A DNA stretch of 6,920 nucleotides from RGIG4079 sp045531405 (GCA_045531405.1 JAZSDX010000032.1:1-6920); one strand, 5' to 3'; positions 1-6,854 are shown, counted from the stretch's first letter. The notes: a model not told the origin generated them from the letters alone. Translations and numbers: made by a program.

Positions 1-98
1 ATTCCGGTGCGCTCTACTTCTTGTACTACTGCCAACTTAAAAGGCATTGAATAATCTCGTTGTGTTCGCTTAACATACTTGTGTTTAGTCTCTTCCAT
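1..98 (-). CDS. IS3-family transposase OrfA, N-terminal fragment (runs off the left edge)
   Basis: The minus strand reads ATG at 98-96 and stays open for 32 codons to the window edge. The peptide begins MEETKHKYVKRTQRDYSMPF and continues KLAVVQEVERTG. This basic N terminus followed by a 'YSMPFKLAVVQEVE' block resembles the start of the small OrfA protein of IS3-family elements, which carries a helix-turn-helix that binds the element's ends and is normally joined to the DDE transposase OrfB by programmed frameshifting. Only the start of the HTH region is visible, and OrfB and the far end of the element lie outside the window, so intactness cannot be judged. The start is preceded by an A-rich leader, as usual in Bacteroidota. 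It points the same way as the other genes but is separated from the beta-barrel gene by 137 bp that contains the likely IS end. Recognition is from memory of the family. Confidence 0.75.
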   Translation of the reverse strand, partial: MEETKHKYVKRTQRDYSMPFKLAVVQEVERTG

Positions 99-142
99 TT
101 TTTGTTACTTTTTACTGTAACGCTATGTCAGGACTAGACACA
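99..142 (-). mobile_element. Probable left end of the IS3-family element (OrfA leader and terminal inverted repeat)
   Basis: Read on the minus strand, the sequence just upstream of orfA begins TGTGTCTAGTCCTGACATAG. IS3-family elements usually start with TG and place orfA within about 40-100 bp of the terminal repeat, so the outer boundary is probably at 142 (TGTGTC) or 140 (TGTCTAG). The opposite end and the target duplication are not in the window, so the exact boundary is an inference. Confidence 0.45.
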
Positions 143-196
143 TTTCCAAATAAAAAAATGGTTGCACCTCTACAGCACAATCACTTCTTTATTTTT

Positions 197-215
197 AGAG
201 TAACAAGATTACTCT
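197..215. other. Small hairpin between the beta-barrel gene and the IS
   Basis: AGAGTAA (197-203) and TTACTCT (209-215) form a perfect 7-bp inverted repeat with a 5-base loop. It lies 21 bp past the stop codon of the beta-barrel gene, where a terminator would be expected. The minus-strand side after the stem is A-rich (AAAAATAAAG) and lacks a U tract. The plus-strand side is T-rich (TTTGATATTATTTCTT). It is therefore a better terminator for plus-strand transcription and only a weak candidate for ending the hisS transcript. Confidence 0.3.
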
Positions 216-235
216 TTGATATTATTTCTTATAGC

Positions 236-853
236 TTAGAAGAAATACACTGCCCTTATATTCCACGAACGATTTCTCGCACTAAAGTCATTGAGTTTTT
301 TTGTTTTTAGACTATATGTCATACCCCAATTATGGCTTGCCATAATTTGCCAATTTTTAAGAATTTCAAAACCAAGACCAGCTTGTAATCCCATTTCTCC
401 ACCTGCATATTCAAGAGCATCAATGTTTCCATGACCTACAAGAAGCGTAAATGATGGTCCACCAAATACAAATGGAGCAACATAATCTTCTATCCCATTT
501 AATCGATGATACTTAAATCTTAAATTTATTGGCAATTCAATACAATGTAGATATGTTCGTTCATTTCCAAATCCATCAGAAGCCCACACTTCTTTTTCTC
601 CCAAATGCAATGTTGCACCACGTTGCGAATACATTAACCCTAAATCAAGACCAAATCCAATTCCGGGAAACATTAATTCAGAAAATACCCCTGCCGAATA
701 CCCGACCTCTTTATCCACCTTAATTAAATCTTGGGTAAACTTGAAATCATTTATACTTGCTCCGGCAATTACACCATAACGCAACTGTGCATTTGCAGTT
801 GTTGTACCCCAAAAGGCACACATCACAATTATTGCTATTAAAATCTTCTTCAT
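236..853 (-). CDS. Outer-membrane beta-barrel protein (PorT / OMP_b-brl_2 type)
   Basis: This 205-residue protein has a clear signal peptide: MKKI, a hydrophobic core (ILIAIIVMCAFWG) and a likely cleavage site after ANA at residue 22, giving a mature N terminus QLRYGVIAGA. The mature part shows alternating Gly/aromatic/hydrophobic segments typical of short outer-membrane barrels, for example GFGLDLGLMYSQRGA (67-80), IELPINLRFKY (105-115), YVAPFVFGGPSFTLLVG (124-140) and GLQAGLGFEI (155-164). It ends in NIRAVYFF, the terminal aromatic residue expected for BAM-dependent insertion. Length and pattern fit the Bacteroidota 'porin family / outer membrane beta-barrel' proteins grouped with PorT; the ligand or function is not known. 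It starts 26 bp after hisS and I see no promoter box in the gap, so cotranscription with hisS is likely. Family assignment is fairly confident, specific function is not. Confidence 0.85.
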   Translation of the reverse strand: MKKILIAIIVMCAFWGTTTANAQLRYGVIAGASINDFKFTQDLIKVDKEVGYSAGVFSELMFPGIGFGLDLGLMYSQRGATLHLGEKEVWASDGFGNERTYLHCIELPINLRFKYHRLNGIEDYVAPFVFGGPSFTLLVGHGNIDALEYAGGEMGLQAGLGFEILKNWQIMASHNWGMTYSLKTKKLNDFSARNRSWNIRAVYFF

Positions 854-879
854 TGCAATACCGTTGTCTTTATTTGAAT

Positions 880-2244
880 TTATTTCTTAACGATTTCTAT
901 TGCTTCTTCAACACTCACAAGTGATTGCTCACCTGTTGTCATGTTTTTAAGCATCATTTTGTTTTGAGTCATTTCGGTTTCACCCACAATAGCAACAAAT
1001 GGAATCGCTAACGCATCGGCATAACCCATTTGTTTTTTCATCTTTGCAGTGTCGGGGTAAATTTCTGCTCTAACTCCGGCATTACGCAATTCCTTGAGCA
1101 TCTTCATCGAAGCATCGGCTTCGGCTACTCCGAAATTGGTAAACATCACTTGTGTTGAATCTTTTGCCTCTTCGGGGTAGAGATCAAGAGCGTTAAGCAC
1201 ATCATAAATGCGATCGGCTCCAAAAGAGATACCAACACCCGATACTCCTGAAAGACCAAATACACCTGTCAAGTTGTCATAACGGCCACCGCCAGTGATG
1301 CTACCTATTGCAACATCTTGGGCTTTAACTTCAATGATAGTTCCTGTGTAGTAGTTCAATCCGCGGGCTAATGAAACATCGAGGTCGAGTGTAGCACGCA
1401 ATCCTAAATTTTCAACGCCGGCAACTACTTTACGCAATTCGGTTACGCCGAGAGCCCCGATTTCGGAGGTTGCCAACAGCGTTTCGAGTTGAGCAAGTCG
1501 TTCACTGATTGAGCCGTCGATAGCGAGGATAGGTTGCAATGTTGCGATAGCATCTTCGCTTAATCCTCGTTCACGCAATTCGGCGTTTACATTGTCAATT
1601 CCTATTTTGTCTATTTTATCGATTGCAACTGTGATATCAATTATTTTTTCAGGTGCACCAATCAACTCGGCAATACCGGCAAGTACTTTGCGGTTGTTGA
1701 GCTTGATGGTAATATTGATTTTCAATCGGCTGAACACTTCGTCAACCAATTGCAAAAGTTCGATTTCATTTACCAATGAATCGCTTCCAACGATGTCGGC
1801 GTCGCATTGATAAAATTCACGATAACGACCTTTTTGAGGACGGTCGGCACGCCACACCGGTTGAATTTGGAAACGTTTGAATGGGAATTGCAATTCATTG
1901 CGATGTTGCACCACATAGCGAGCAAAAGGCACAGTCAAGTCATAACGCAATCCTTTTTCGCTGATTTGTGATGTGAGATGCACATAATCATCGTTTTCCA
2001 CAAGTGATTTATCGGCTCCACGCAAAAAGTCGCCCGAATTGAGAATTTTGAACAAAAGTTTGTCTCCCTCTTCGCCATATTTACCCATCAGTGTTGATAG
2101 GTTTTCCATAGCAGGAGTTTCTATTTGTTTGAATCCATAAAGCTTAAACACTTCACGAATCGTGTCAAAAATATAGTTACGACGAGCCATTTCAATAGGC
2201 GAGAAGTCGCGGGTTCCCTTTGGAATAGATGGTTTTTGTGCCAT
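880..2244 (-). CDS. hisS: Histidyl-tRNA synthetase
   Basis: This 454-residue cytoplasmic class II aminoacyl-tRNA synthetase charges tRNA-His with histidine using ATP. It begins MAQKPSIPKGTRDFSP, the family's usual N terminus. The catalytic core contains LRYDLTVPFARYV (99-111), motif 2 with WRADRPQKGRYREFYQ (131-146), the histidine-specific LARGLNYYTG (292-301; Arg294 matches the catalytic Arg259 of E. coli HisRS), GGGRYDNL (318-325) and motif 3 GISFGADRI (338-346). Residues about 363-454 form the anticodon-binding HGTP domain. It is longer than E. coli HisRS (about 424 residues), as is usual for the Bacteroidota form. The start chosen is ATG 2244-2242, after an A-rich leader. An in-frame TTG at 2286 would add 14 Lys/Gln-rich residues, but that TTG lies inside the -7 promoter box, so it is unlikely to be translated. 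The outer-membrane protein gene follows after 26 bp. Confidence 0.97.
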   Translation of the reverse strand: MAQKPSIPKGTRDFSPIEMARRNYIFDTIREVFKLYGFKQIETPAMENLSTLMGKYGEEGDKLLFKILNSGDFLRGADKSLVENDDYVHLTSQISEKGLRYDLTVPFARYVVQHRNELQFPFKRFQIQPVWRADRPQKGRYREFYQCDADIVGSDSLVNEIELLQLVDEVFSRLKINITIKLNNRKVLAGIAELIGAPEKIIDITVAIDKIDKIGIDNVNAELRERGLSEDAIATLQPILAIDGSISERLAQLETLLATSEIGALGVTELRKVVAGVENLGLRATLDLDVSLARGLNYYTGTIIEVKAQDVAIGSITGGGRYDNLTGVFGLSGVSGVGISFGADRIYDVLNALDLYPEEAKDSTQVMFTNFGVAEADASMKMLKELRNAGVRAEIYPDTAKMKKQMGYADALAIPFVAIVGETEMTQNKMMLKNMTTGEQSLVSVEEAIEIVKK

Positions 2245-2283
2245 TTTATTTAATTTCTTTTGTTTTTGCTTAATAATGAATTG

Positions 2284-2291
2284 CAAAGTTA
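2284..2291 (-). promoter_or_regulatory. Predicted -7 promoter box for hisS (TAACTTTG)
   Basis: The minus strand carries TAACTTTG, a perfect match to the Bacteroidales -7 consensus TAnnTTTG, 39 bp upstream of the hisS ATG. That predicts a start of transcription near 2277 and a leader of about 30-35 nt. There is no clear -33 TTTG at the standard distance, only a T-rich stretch in the loop of the preceding terminator. The box would drive hisS and probably the downstream outer-membrane protein gene. Confidence 0.6.
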
Positions 2292-2322
2292 CAAAAATAT
2301 TAGGGGAATTAATAAAATCCCC
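2292..2322 (-). terminator. Terminator-like hairpin after the YugP-type peptidase gene
   Basis: On the minus strand GGGGA (2322-2318) pairs with TCCCC (2307-2303) around a T/A-rich 10-base loop, and is followed by TAATATTTTTGT. The stem begins 14 bp past the peptidase stop codon. The stem is short but all G-C except one pair, and the U-rich tail fits an intrinsic terminator. Alternative pairing of TAGGGG (2301-2306) with CCCCTA (2320-2325) is also possible. The tail runs directly into the hisS -7 box. Confidence 0.5.
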
Positions 2323-2336
2323 CTAAAAGTTTAATC

Positions 2337-3014
2337 TTAATCTCTGCGAGAAGTGTAGATTAAAATGTAATATACCAACGTTGCAAGTGAGCCGAGTGCT
2401 GCCACTACATAGGTGTAAGCCGCACTTTTAAGGGCATCTTTGGCATGGTCGTGAGTTGCATAATCGGTTATGTGTGCCGAATTGAGCCAAGCCAATGCTC
2501 TACGTGATGCATCGATTTCAACCGGTAGCGTGATGAAACTGAATAGTGTTGTTGAAGCAAAAAGAATTATACCGGCAAGCAATAACTGTGGAAATGTTTC
2601 AACCGTAAAAATTCCGGCAAGTAACAACCATGGCATCACTTTTGAAGCAAAACTCACCACCGGCACCATTTTCGAACGCATTGTCAAAAACGAATAAGCT
2701 GTTGCGTGTTGCACTGCATGACCACATTCGTGAGCTGCAACGGCTGCTGCAGCCACACTATTGCCATTATATACATCGGGGCTAAGGTTGACCGTTTTGT
2801 CTGTTGGGTTATAATGGTCAGTCAAACGTCCGTTTACTTGAGTAACTCTCACGTCATGAAGTCCGTTTTGAGCCAACATTCGTTGTGCCACATCACAACC
2901 TCGCAGTCCACCGGGCAGAAGCTCTTTTGAATATTTTTCAAACTTACTGTTTAGACGAGCTTGCACAATATAGCTCGCAAGGGCGATAACGCCAAAAATC
3001 AAATAAATTGACAT
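2337..3014 (-). CDS. Membrane zinc metallopeptidase, YugP family
   Basis: The 225-residue protein matches the neutral zinc metallopeptidase family of Bacillus YugP (Pfam Zn_peptidase_2). The catalytic HEXXH motif is HECGH at 95-99, preceded by the Ala-rich AAAAVAAHECGHAVQHA that is typical of the family. The family's third zinc ligand is likely Glu166 in PVEIDASRRALAWL (164-177). Hydrophobic segments at about 3-17, 117-138, 143-165 and 198-220 indicate an integral membrane protein with the active site between the first and second segments. The region between them also has the conserved LPGGLRGCDVAQRML (33-47) and an L-T-D-HYNP (64-70) segment before TVNLSP. Substrate and physiological role are unknown for most members; a role in membrane or envelope protein turnover is an inference. 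It appears to be a single-gene unit, with its own -7 box 39 bp upstream and a terminator-like hairpin downstream. Length is normal for the family. Confidence 0.93.
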   Translation of the reverse strand: MSIYLIFGVIALASYIVQARLNSKFEKYSKELLPGGLRGCDVAQRMLAQNGLHDVRVTQVNGRLTDHYNPTDKTVNLSPDVYNGNSVAAAAVAAHECGHAVQHATAYSFLTMRSKMVPVVSFASKVMPWLLLAGIFTVETFPQLLLAGIILFASTTLFSFITLPVEIDASRRALAWLNSAHITDYATHDHAKDALKSAAYTYVVAALGSLATLVYYILIYTSRRD

Positions 3015-3053
3015 AATCTAATAAATGAGGTTAAAATTCACTCGTTAACGTTA

Positions 3054-3061
3054 CAAAGATA
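3054..3061 (-). promoter_or_regulatory. Predicted -7 promoter box for the YugP-type peptidase gene (TATCTTTG)
   Basis: The minus strand carries TATCTTTG, a perfect TAnnTTTG match, 39 bp upstream of the ATG at 3014. This is the same distance as the hisS box from its start. The -33 position holds only AATTTCC rather than TTTG, so strength cannot be judged. The box lies in the 188-bp gap after the terminator of the large surface-protein gene, supporting an independent transcript. Confidence 0.6.
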
Positions 3062-3133
3062 ATGCCAACCAATCTTATATGGAAATTATGTAATACTTTT
3101 TGTGAACTTTTGGCAAATGTTGAATATCGTTGG

Positions 3134-3177
3134 ATATAAAATAAATAGGAGGTATGCCATAATCACAGCATGCCTCC
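3134..3177 (-). terminator. Intrinsic terminator of the BspA-like surface protein gene
   Basis: On the minus strand GGAGGCATGC (3177-3168) pairs with GCATACCTCC (3157-3148) over 10 bp with one G-T wobble and a 10-base loop. It is followed by a T-rich tail (TATTTATTTTATAT, 3147-3134). It begins 25 bp past the stop codon of the large gene. Stem strength, tail and position make this the clearest terminator in the window. Confidence 0.85.
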
Positions 3178-3202
3178 CAATTTTATAACTTGGAGTATTT
3201 TG

Positions 3203-6200
3203 TTATTTCACTAATTCTTTGCAAATAGTGCCATCGCTATATTTTACGATATTTACACCCTTTGTTGGAGCAATCAATAAATTTCCGTAGATGTCATAAC
3301 GAGCAATTTCAACGGTATTATTGTTAATAGAAATATTTTCAACTCCGGTATATTCAATTTCAAATGAGCCGGTATAGCTGTTTAATATTTCTCCTGATTC
3401 TGATTTTGCCACCACATCATAGTAATATTCCCCATTTTCAAAACCGTCGATTGTTAACTCGATATAATCCGACATAGGAATAATTTTACCGGTTTCATCG
3501 TAGTTAACAGTTTTTGCCAACTGTCTCTTTTCGGCATCGAAATATATATTCAAAGTATATTCAGTGGCATTATCTACACGAGGAATTGCAAATGTAGCAG
3601 ATTGTTCTTTTGTTTCTACCGAAGGACTACGAGAATCATCATATTCATAATGACAAATACCGTAGGCTTCTACATCTTCCACAACATATTCTACTTTAGG
3701 AGTTCCTGTTGCATTCACACGCTTGATGCCCGATTTGTTGCCCGAAGCTGCATCGGCAATATAAGCCCAATAAATATAGTTGCCATCACTTGTGAATTGA
3801 CGCACATATACGCCCTCATCGTTTGTGGTGTTTTCAGCTGAAGCAGGAGAGCTATCGATCAATTCCCATTCACTTGGAAAACTTGTTGAGCCTCCATTGC
3901 GAATAGTGCTTATCGGCATTCGATAAACGCCATGATTCCAACTGGCAGTTGAGAAGATATAAATATAATCATTCTTTTCATCAAGGAACATTGCAGAGAG
4001 TTTAACTCCGTCAGCTATTTTCGGATATGTTCTTGACGCCGATTGTGCTTGCTGTTGTGTAGTATATATGTCTGATTGTTTATATCGGCAGATGCCGTTT
4101 CCACTATAATTTAAGGCATGCCAATAAACACCTTCTGAATCGCGTTGTAATCCGGCATGAATAGTTGCATAAGCATAGTAATAATTATAATATGGTAATT
4201 TATCAGCTGTCGCAAATACAGGGACCTCATCAGAGGTCATATATGGTGTATTATACACCTCTTTTGCCGGCAACACCTTTACTCCTCCTACTGAGAAGTT
4301 TCGACAAGTATAATAGATGCTGTCATTTTCAATCATTATATGAAATGGGTCGAGGAATGCTTGATAGTTTTTTCCGTCGCCATAATTCTTATTATTTACG
4401 ATTGTTGATTTTGAAAAACCTTGTTCACGTTTATTCACTACATATAGTTCTCCATCACCAAGAGTGTTGTTTTCATCGTTGACATAGTAATATTGTTCTC
4501 CGGCATTCACGCCAAAAATAGCTCCATGCCAAGATGCCAATTGGAATGTGTGGCTACCGGCAGGAATATAGGTATCAATTACATTTTCGCCATCAAAATA
4601 ACAGATATTACCATCTTTTTTAGCGAAATAAAGACCATTAGGAGCCGGCTCGATATAACCACTCCAACCATGTCCTTCATAATCGCTATTACCTACAATC
4701 TGTTTAGCTCGTCCCCAAAACTTGTGAGCCGAATATGTATCAACACATGATGAGGGTACAACAAGTGTAACATTTGAGATATATTCTGCTTCATCTGATT
4801 CTATTACAACTGGAGGATTTGATGCATAAATAGTGATATCGGTTGTGCCATTTGGCATTGCTGACTCGTTTATCAACTCTACCTTTTCGCCAAATGTAAA
4901 CTCTGTGATTCCTGTGCCATAGAAAATATCAGCCGTAATAGTTTTGAATGTTTCAAGTATTTTGGGGCTTTCGGTCAACAATTCGCAATTCTTAAATATG
5001 CCTTTAGGCAACTTGGTTACATCTGAATCAATCGAGTATTCCTCAAGCTTCTTACAATCAGCAAATGCCTCTGCTCCATAGCTCATAGAATACCCTATTG
5101 TATCCATATATTCTTCATCATAAACTTTAATATTCGCTTTAATTTCAGCTTTTTTCAAATTAGTATTTGCAAAAGCTCGATAACCGATAGAATATACTTT
5201 AGGTAAATCATAACTTTCGATTGGTAATCCATCAAATAATTGTGAGCCAATCACCTCAACGGTATCGTTTTTAAGCACAGTGGCACCGGTGTAATTTTTA
5301 CCGGTAGTCAATAGCCATTGTTTGCCGTCGTATGTTTTAAGAATATTATCTTCAATTTTATAATTAGTGTTATACGATGAAATAGAGAATGTATTCAAAT
5401 TGTGAGATGCAAAATTACCCTCTCCTAAATAGGTTACTCCACCTAAATTAATATTTTCTATATTGCAACCGGCAAATGTATTTGGAATAACGACTTTAAT
5501 ACACCCAAAATCAACAGTATTCAAAGCGGTGCAGTTGGCAAATAGGTTTTTGCTTAGATAATAGTAATATACTCCATTGCTATTTTGATTAGGATAGCTC
5601 TCATAGTCCCCTCTGTTTTCATCTGAAAGCTTATACCAATCCAATACAGATGGCATTGTTACACTTTCAAGTGAAGCACAATTAGCAAATGCTTCACTAT
5701 CCAAACATGAAATAAAACTTGGCAATTCCAATGATTTCAATCCACTACCGGCAAAAGCTCGTGCCCCAATACGATGACCAATGCGAGTTTTAGCCGATTT
5801 GTCAAAAGTTGTAACCGGGAATTTTATACCCTTCAATGCTTCGCAACCTTCAAAAGCTGAAGAACCAACAAAATGGTTTTTCACGCCTGTAACAACATTC
5901 ACACCATTAAGATATGCTACAGTGTCGGGTAATATTACCTCTTTTAATGCAGTACACCCCTTAAATGTCATTGGTGGAATGAAATAGGCATTAGTCAATT
6001 TTGTCAACTCATTATAATAACCTCCACCATTATCATAATCAACCCACTCATAATATGAGCGTGCAGGTTGCAAGTTAGAAAGGTCAACTTTTTCCAACGA
6101 AGTACAACCCTCAAACATTCCTATTCGTTGATTAGCATTTGGGTTATATACATCAAATGTGAATGGTCTGTTGGGGAATTTTAGTTCTTTTAATTTTTCA

Positions 6201-6760
6201 TTAGATCTTGACAATAATGCGGGTATAACCGAAACGCTATCGCCAAACTCGATATATTTTGTTGCTCGTGCAATCTGATATGCCCAAGAATTTGGATAAT
6301 AAAAACTCAATTCGCGATTAATAAATGCCGAATCTACTTCATTTATAGACGCTCCCCCACATACAAGAATTTTTTCTGCATAGTCAATTACTACGCGAGG
6401 AATAACTGCATTGCGACAATACAGAGCTTCAAATTTAATAGTATCAATAGAAGCCGGAATAACTACCGATTTTACTTCTGTACTTCCATATAAAGCTAAA
6501 GCTCCTATAGATTTCACTGCATAAGTAGTGTCATTATATGTTACCGAATCAGGAAATCTCAAATCTCCTGAATAACAATTTGTTCCAATGGAATAATCAC
6601 CGCCACTACTTGTTACCTCCACGGTGCGATTTTCTTTTGAAGTGATATTATAGTAAATATCACCCACTTTGAAGTCATAGCCATAGCCTGCTGCCATGAC
6701 ATTCGTGTTTGCCAATAACCCGGTTATTGCAAGCATTGATTTGAGTAAACGCTTTTTCAT
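3203..6760 (-). CDS. BspA-like leucine-rich repeat surface protein with propeller-like middle, FN3-like domain and sorting-tail-like C terminus
   Basis: This 1185-residue protein begins with a Sec signal peptide (MKKRLLKSMLAITGLLANTN, likely cleaved after MAA at residue 24; no lipobox). Residues about 80-690 carry degenerate LRR_5/BspA repeats, seen as recurring blocks such as FEGCTSLEKVDLSNL (216-230), FKGCTALKEVILPDTV (266-281), FEGCEALKGIKFP (303-315), FANCASLESVTMP (358-370) and FADCKKLEEYSI (566-577). They close with the usual BspA-type cap 'VTLVVPSSCVDTYSAHKFWG' (664-683). Residues about 700-1040 contain repeated Y-I-Y / G-x-Y segments suggesting beta-propeller blades, with no family I recognise. 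Residues about 1053-1135 look like a fibronectin-III fold (ATEYTLNIYF, ENGEYYYDVVAKS). The last 45 residues (ARYDIYGNLL, KGVNIVKYSDGTICKELVK) resemble the Por secretion tail of type IX secretion substrates. The protein is probably surface-exposed or released and may bind host or matrix partners, as known for BspA relatives; this is inference. The ATG follows an A/T-rich leader; the gene is monocistronic. Confidence 0.9.
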   Translation of the reverse strand: MKKRLLKSMLAITGLLANTNVMAAGYGYDFKVGDIYYNITSKENRTVEVTSSGGDYSIGTNCYSGDLRFPDSVTYNDTTYAVKSIGALALYGSTEVKSVVIPASIDTIKFEALYCRNAVIPRVVIDYAEKILVCGGASINEVDSAFINRELSFYYPNSWAYQIARATKYIEFGDSVSVIPALLSRSNEKLKELKFPNRPFTFDVYNPNANQRIGMFEGCTSLEKVDLSNLQPARSYYEWVDYDNGGGYYNELTKLTNAYFIPPMTFKGCTALKEVILPDTVAYLNGVNVVTGVKNHFVGSSAFEGCEALKGIKFPVTTFDKSAKTRIGHRIGARAFAGSGLKSLELPSFISCLDSEAFANCASLESVTMPSVLDWYKLSDENRGDYESYPNQNSNGVYYYYLSKNLFANCTALNTVDFGCIKVVIPNTFAGCNIENINLGGVTYLGEGNFASHNLNTFSISSYNTNYKIEDNILKTYDGKQWLLTTGKNYTGATVLKNDTVEVIGSQLFDGLPIESYDLPKVYSIGYRAFANTNLKKAEIKANIKVYDEEYMDTIGYSMSYGAEAFADCKKLEEYSIDSDVTKLPKGIFKNCELLTESPKILETFKTITADIFYGTGITEFTFGEKVELINESAMPNGTTDITIYASNPPVVIESDEAEYISNVTLVVPSSCVDTYSAHKFWGRAKQIVGNSDYEGHGWSGYIEPAPNGLYFAKKDGNICYFDGENVIDTYIPAGSHTFQLASWHGAIFGVNAGEQYYYVNDENNTLGDGELYVVNKREQGFSKSTIVNNKNYGDGKNYQAFLDPFHIMIENDSIYYTCRNFSVGGVKVLPAKEVYNTPYMTSDEVPVFATADKLPYYNYYYAYATIHAGLQRDSEGVYWHALNYSGNGICRYKQSDIYTTQQQAQSASRTYPKIADGVKLSAMFLDEKNDYIYIFSTASWNHGVYRMPISTIRNGGSTSFPSEWELIDSSPASAENTTNDEGVYVRQFTSDGNYIYWAYIADAASGNKSGIKRVNATGTPKVEYVVEDVEAYGICHYEYDDSRSPSVETKEQSATFAIPRVDNATEYTLNIYFDAEKRQLAKTVNYDETGKIIPMSDYIELTIDGFENGEYYYDVVAKSESGEILNSYTGSFEIEYTGVENISINNNTVEIARYDIYGNLLIAPTKGVNIVKYSDGTICKELVK

Positions 6761-6815
6761 AAAATTTATTTATAGAACTATTAAATTGATAATCACACAA
6801 ATTAAAAACAGACTG

Positions 6816-6823
6816 CAAATTTA
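6816..6823 (-). promoter_or_regulatory. Predicted -7 promoter box for the BspA-like gene (TAAATTTG)
   Basis: The minus strand carries TAAATTTG, a perfect TAnnTTTG match, 55 bp upstream of the ATG, predicting a transcript start near 6809 and a leader of about 49 nt. The -33 position (about 6843-6846) reads GTAG instead of TTTG and abuts the poly-G run. The lack of a -33 element suggests a weak or activator-dependent promoter. Confidence 0.55.
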
Positions 6824-6845
6824 GTCATTATTCAAGCGTCATCTA

Positions 6846-6854
6846 CCCCCCCCC
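6846..6854. repeat. Homopolymer of nine C (nine G on the coding strand) upstream of the surface-protein promoter
   Basis: Nine consecutive C on the plus strand stand out in otherwise strongly AT-rich intergenic DNA. The run is 22 bp upstream of the -7 box, at the -33 region or just beyond it. Tracts of this kind are prone to slipped-strand length change. Confidence 0.9.

Noticed and set aside
125..310. Plus-strand reading frame of 61 codons across the IS end and the 3' end of the barrel gene
   Set aside because: It spans the IS boundary and overlaps the barrel gene antisense, with no recognisable protein features.
2245..2286. N-terminal extension of hisS from TTG at 2286
   Set aside because: The TTG is part of the predicted -7 box, the added residues are Lys/Gln-rich without resemblance to HisRS, and ATG 2244 gives the conserved start.
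3158..3167. ATAATCACA in the terminator loop matching the left arm of the inverted repeat at 6789-6797
   Set aside because: It is a 9-base match in AT-rich DNA, in an unrelated context inside a terminator loop, so most likely chance.
3015..3202. Small RNA or small gene in the 188-bp gap between the surface-protein and peptidase genes
   Set aside because: The gap is explained by a terminator and a promoter box; no convincing small reading frame or additional structured element was seen.
4165..4482. Plus-strand reading frame of 105 codons inside the surface-protein gene
   Set aside because: It lies opposite a well-supported gene, shows no domain or signal peptide, and has the composition expected of an antisense shadow. 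The other plus-strand frames at 529-723, 1592-1810, 2470-2697, 2706-2930, 3602-3841, 4493-4750 and 5781-5987 were rejected for the same reason.
3203..6760. LRR region as a DNA-level tandem repeat or recombination cassette
   Set aside because: The repeats are visible only as degenerate protein motifs of uneven length; I see no near-identical DNA repeats that would support recombination.
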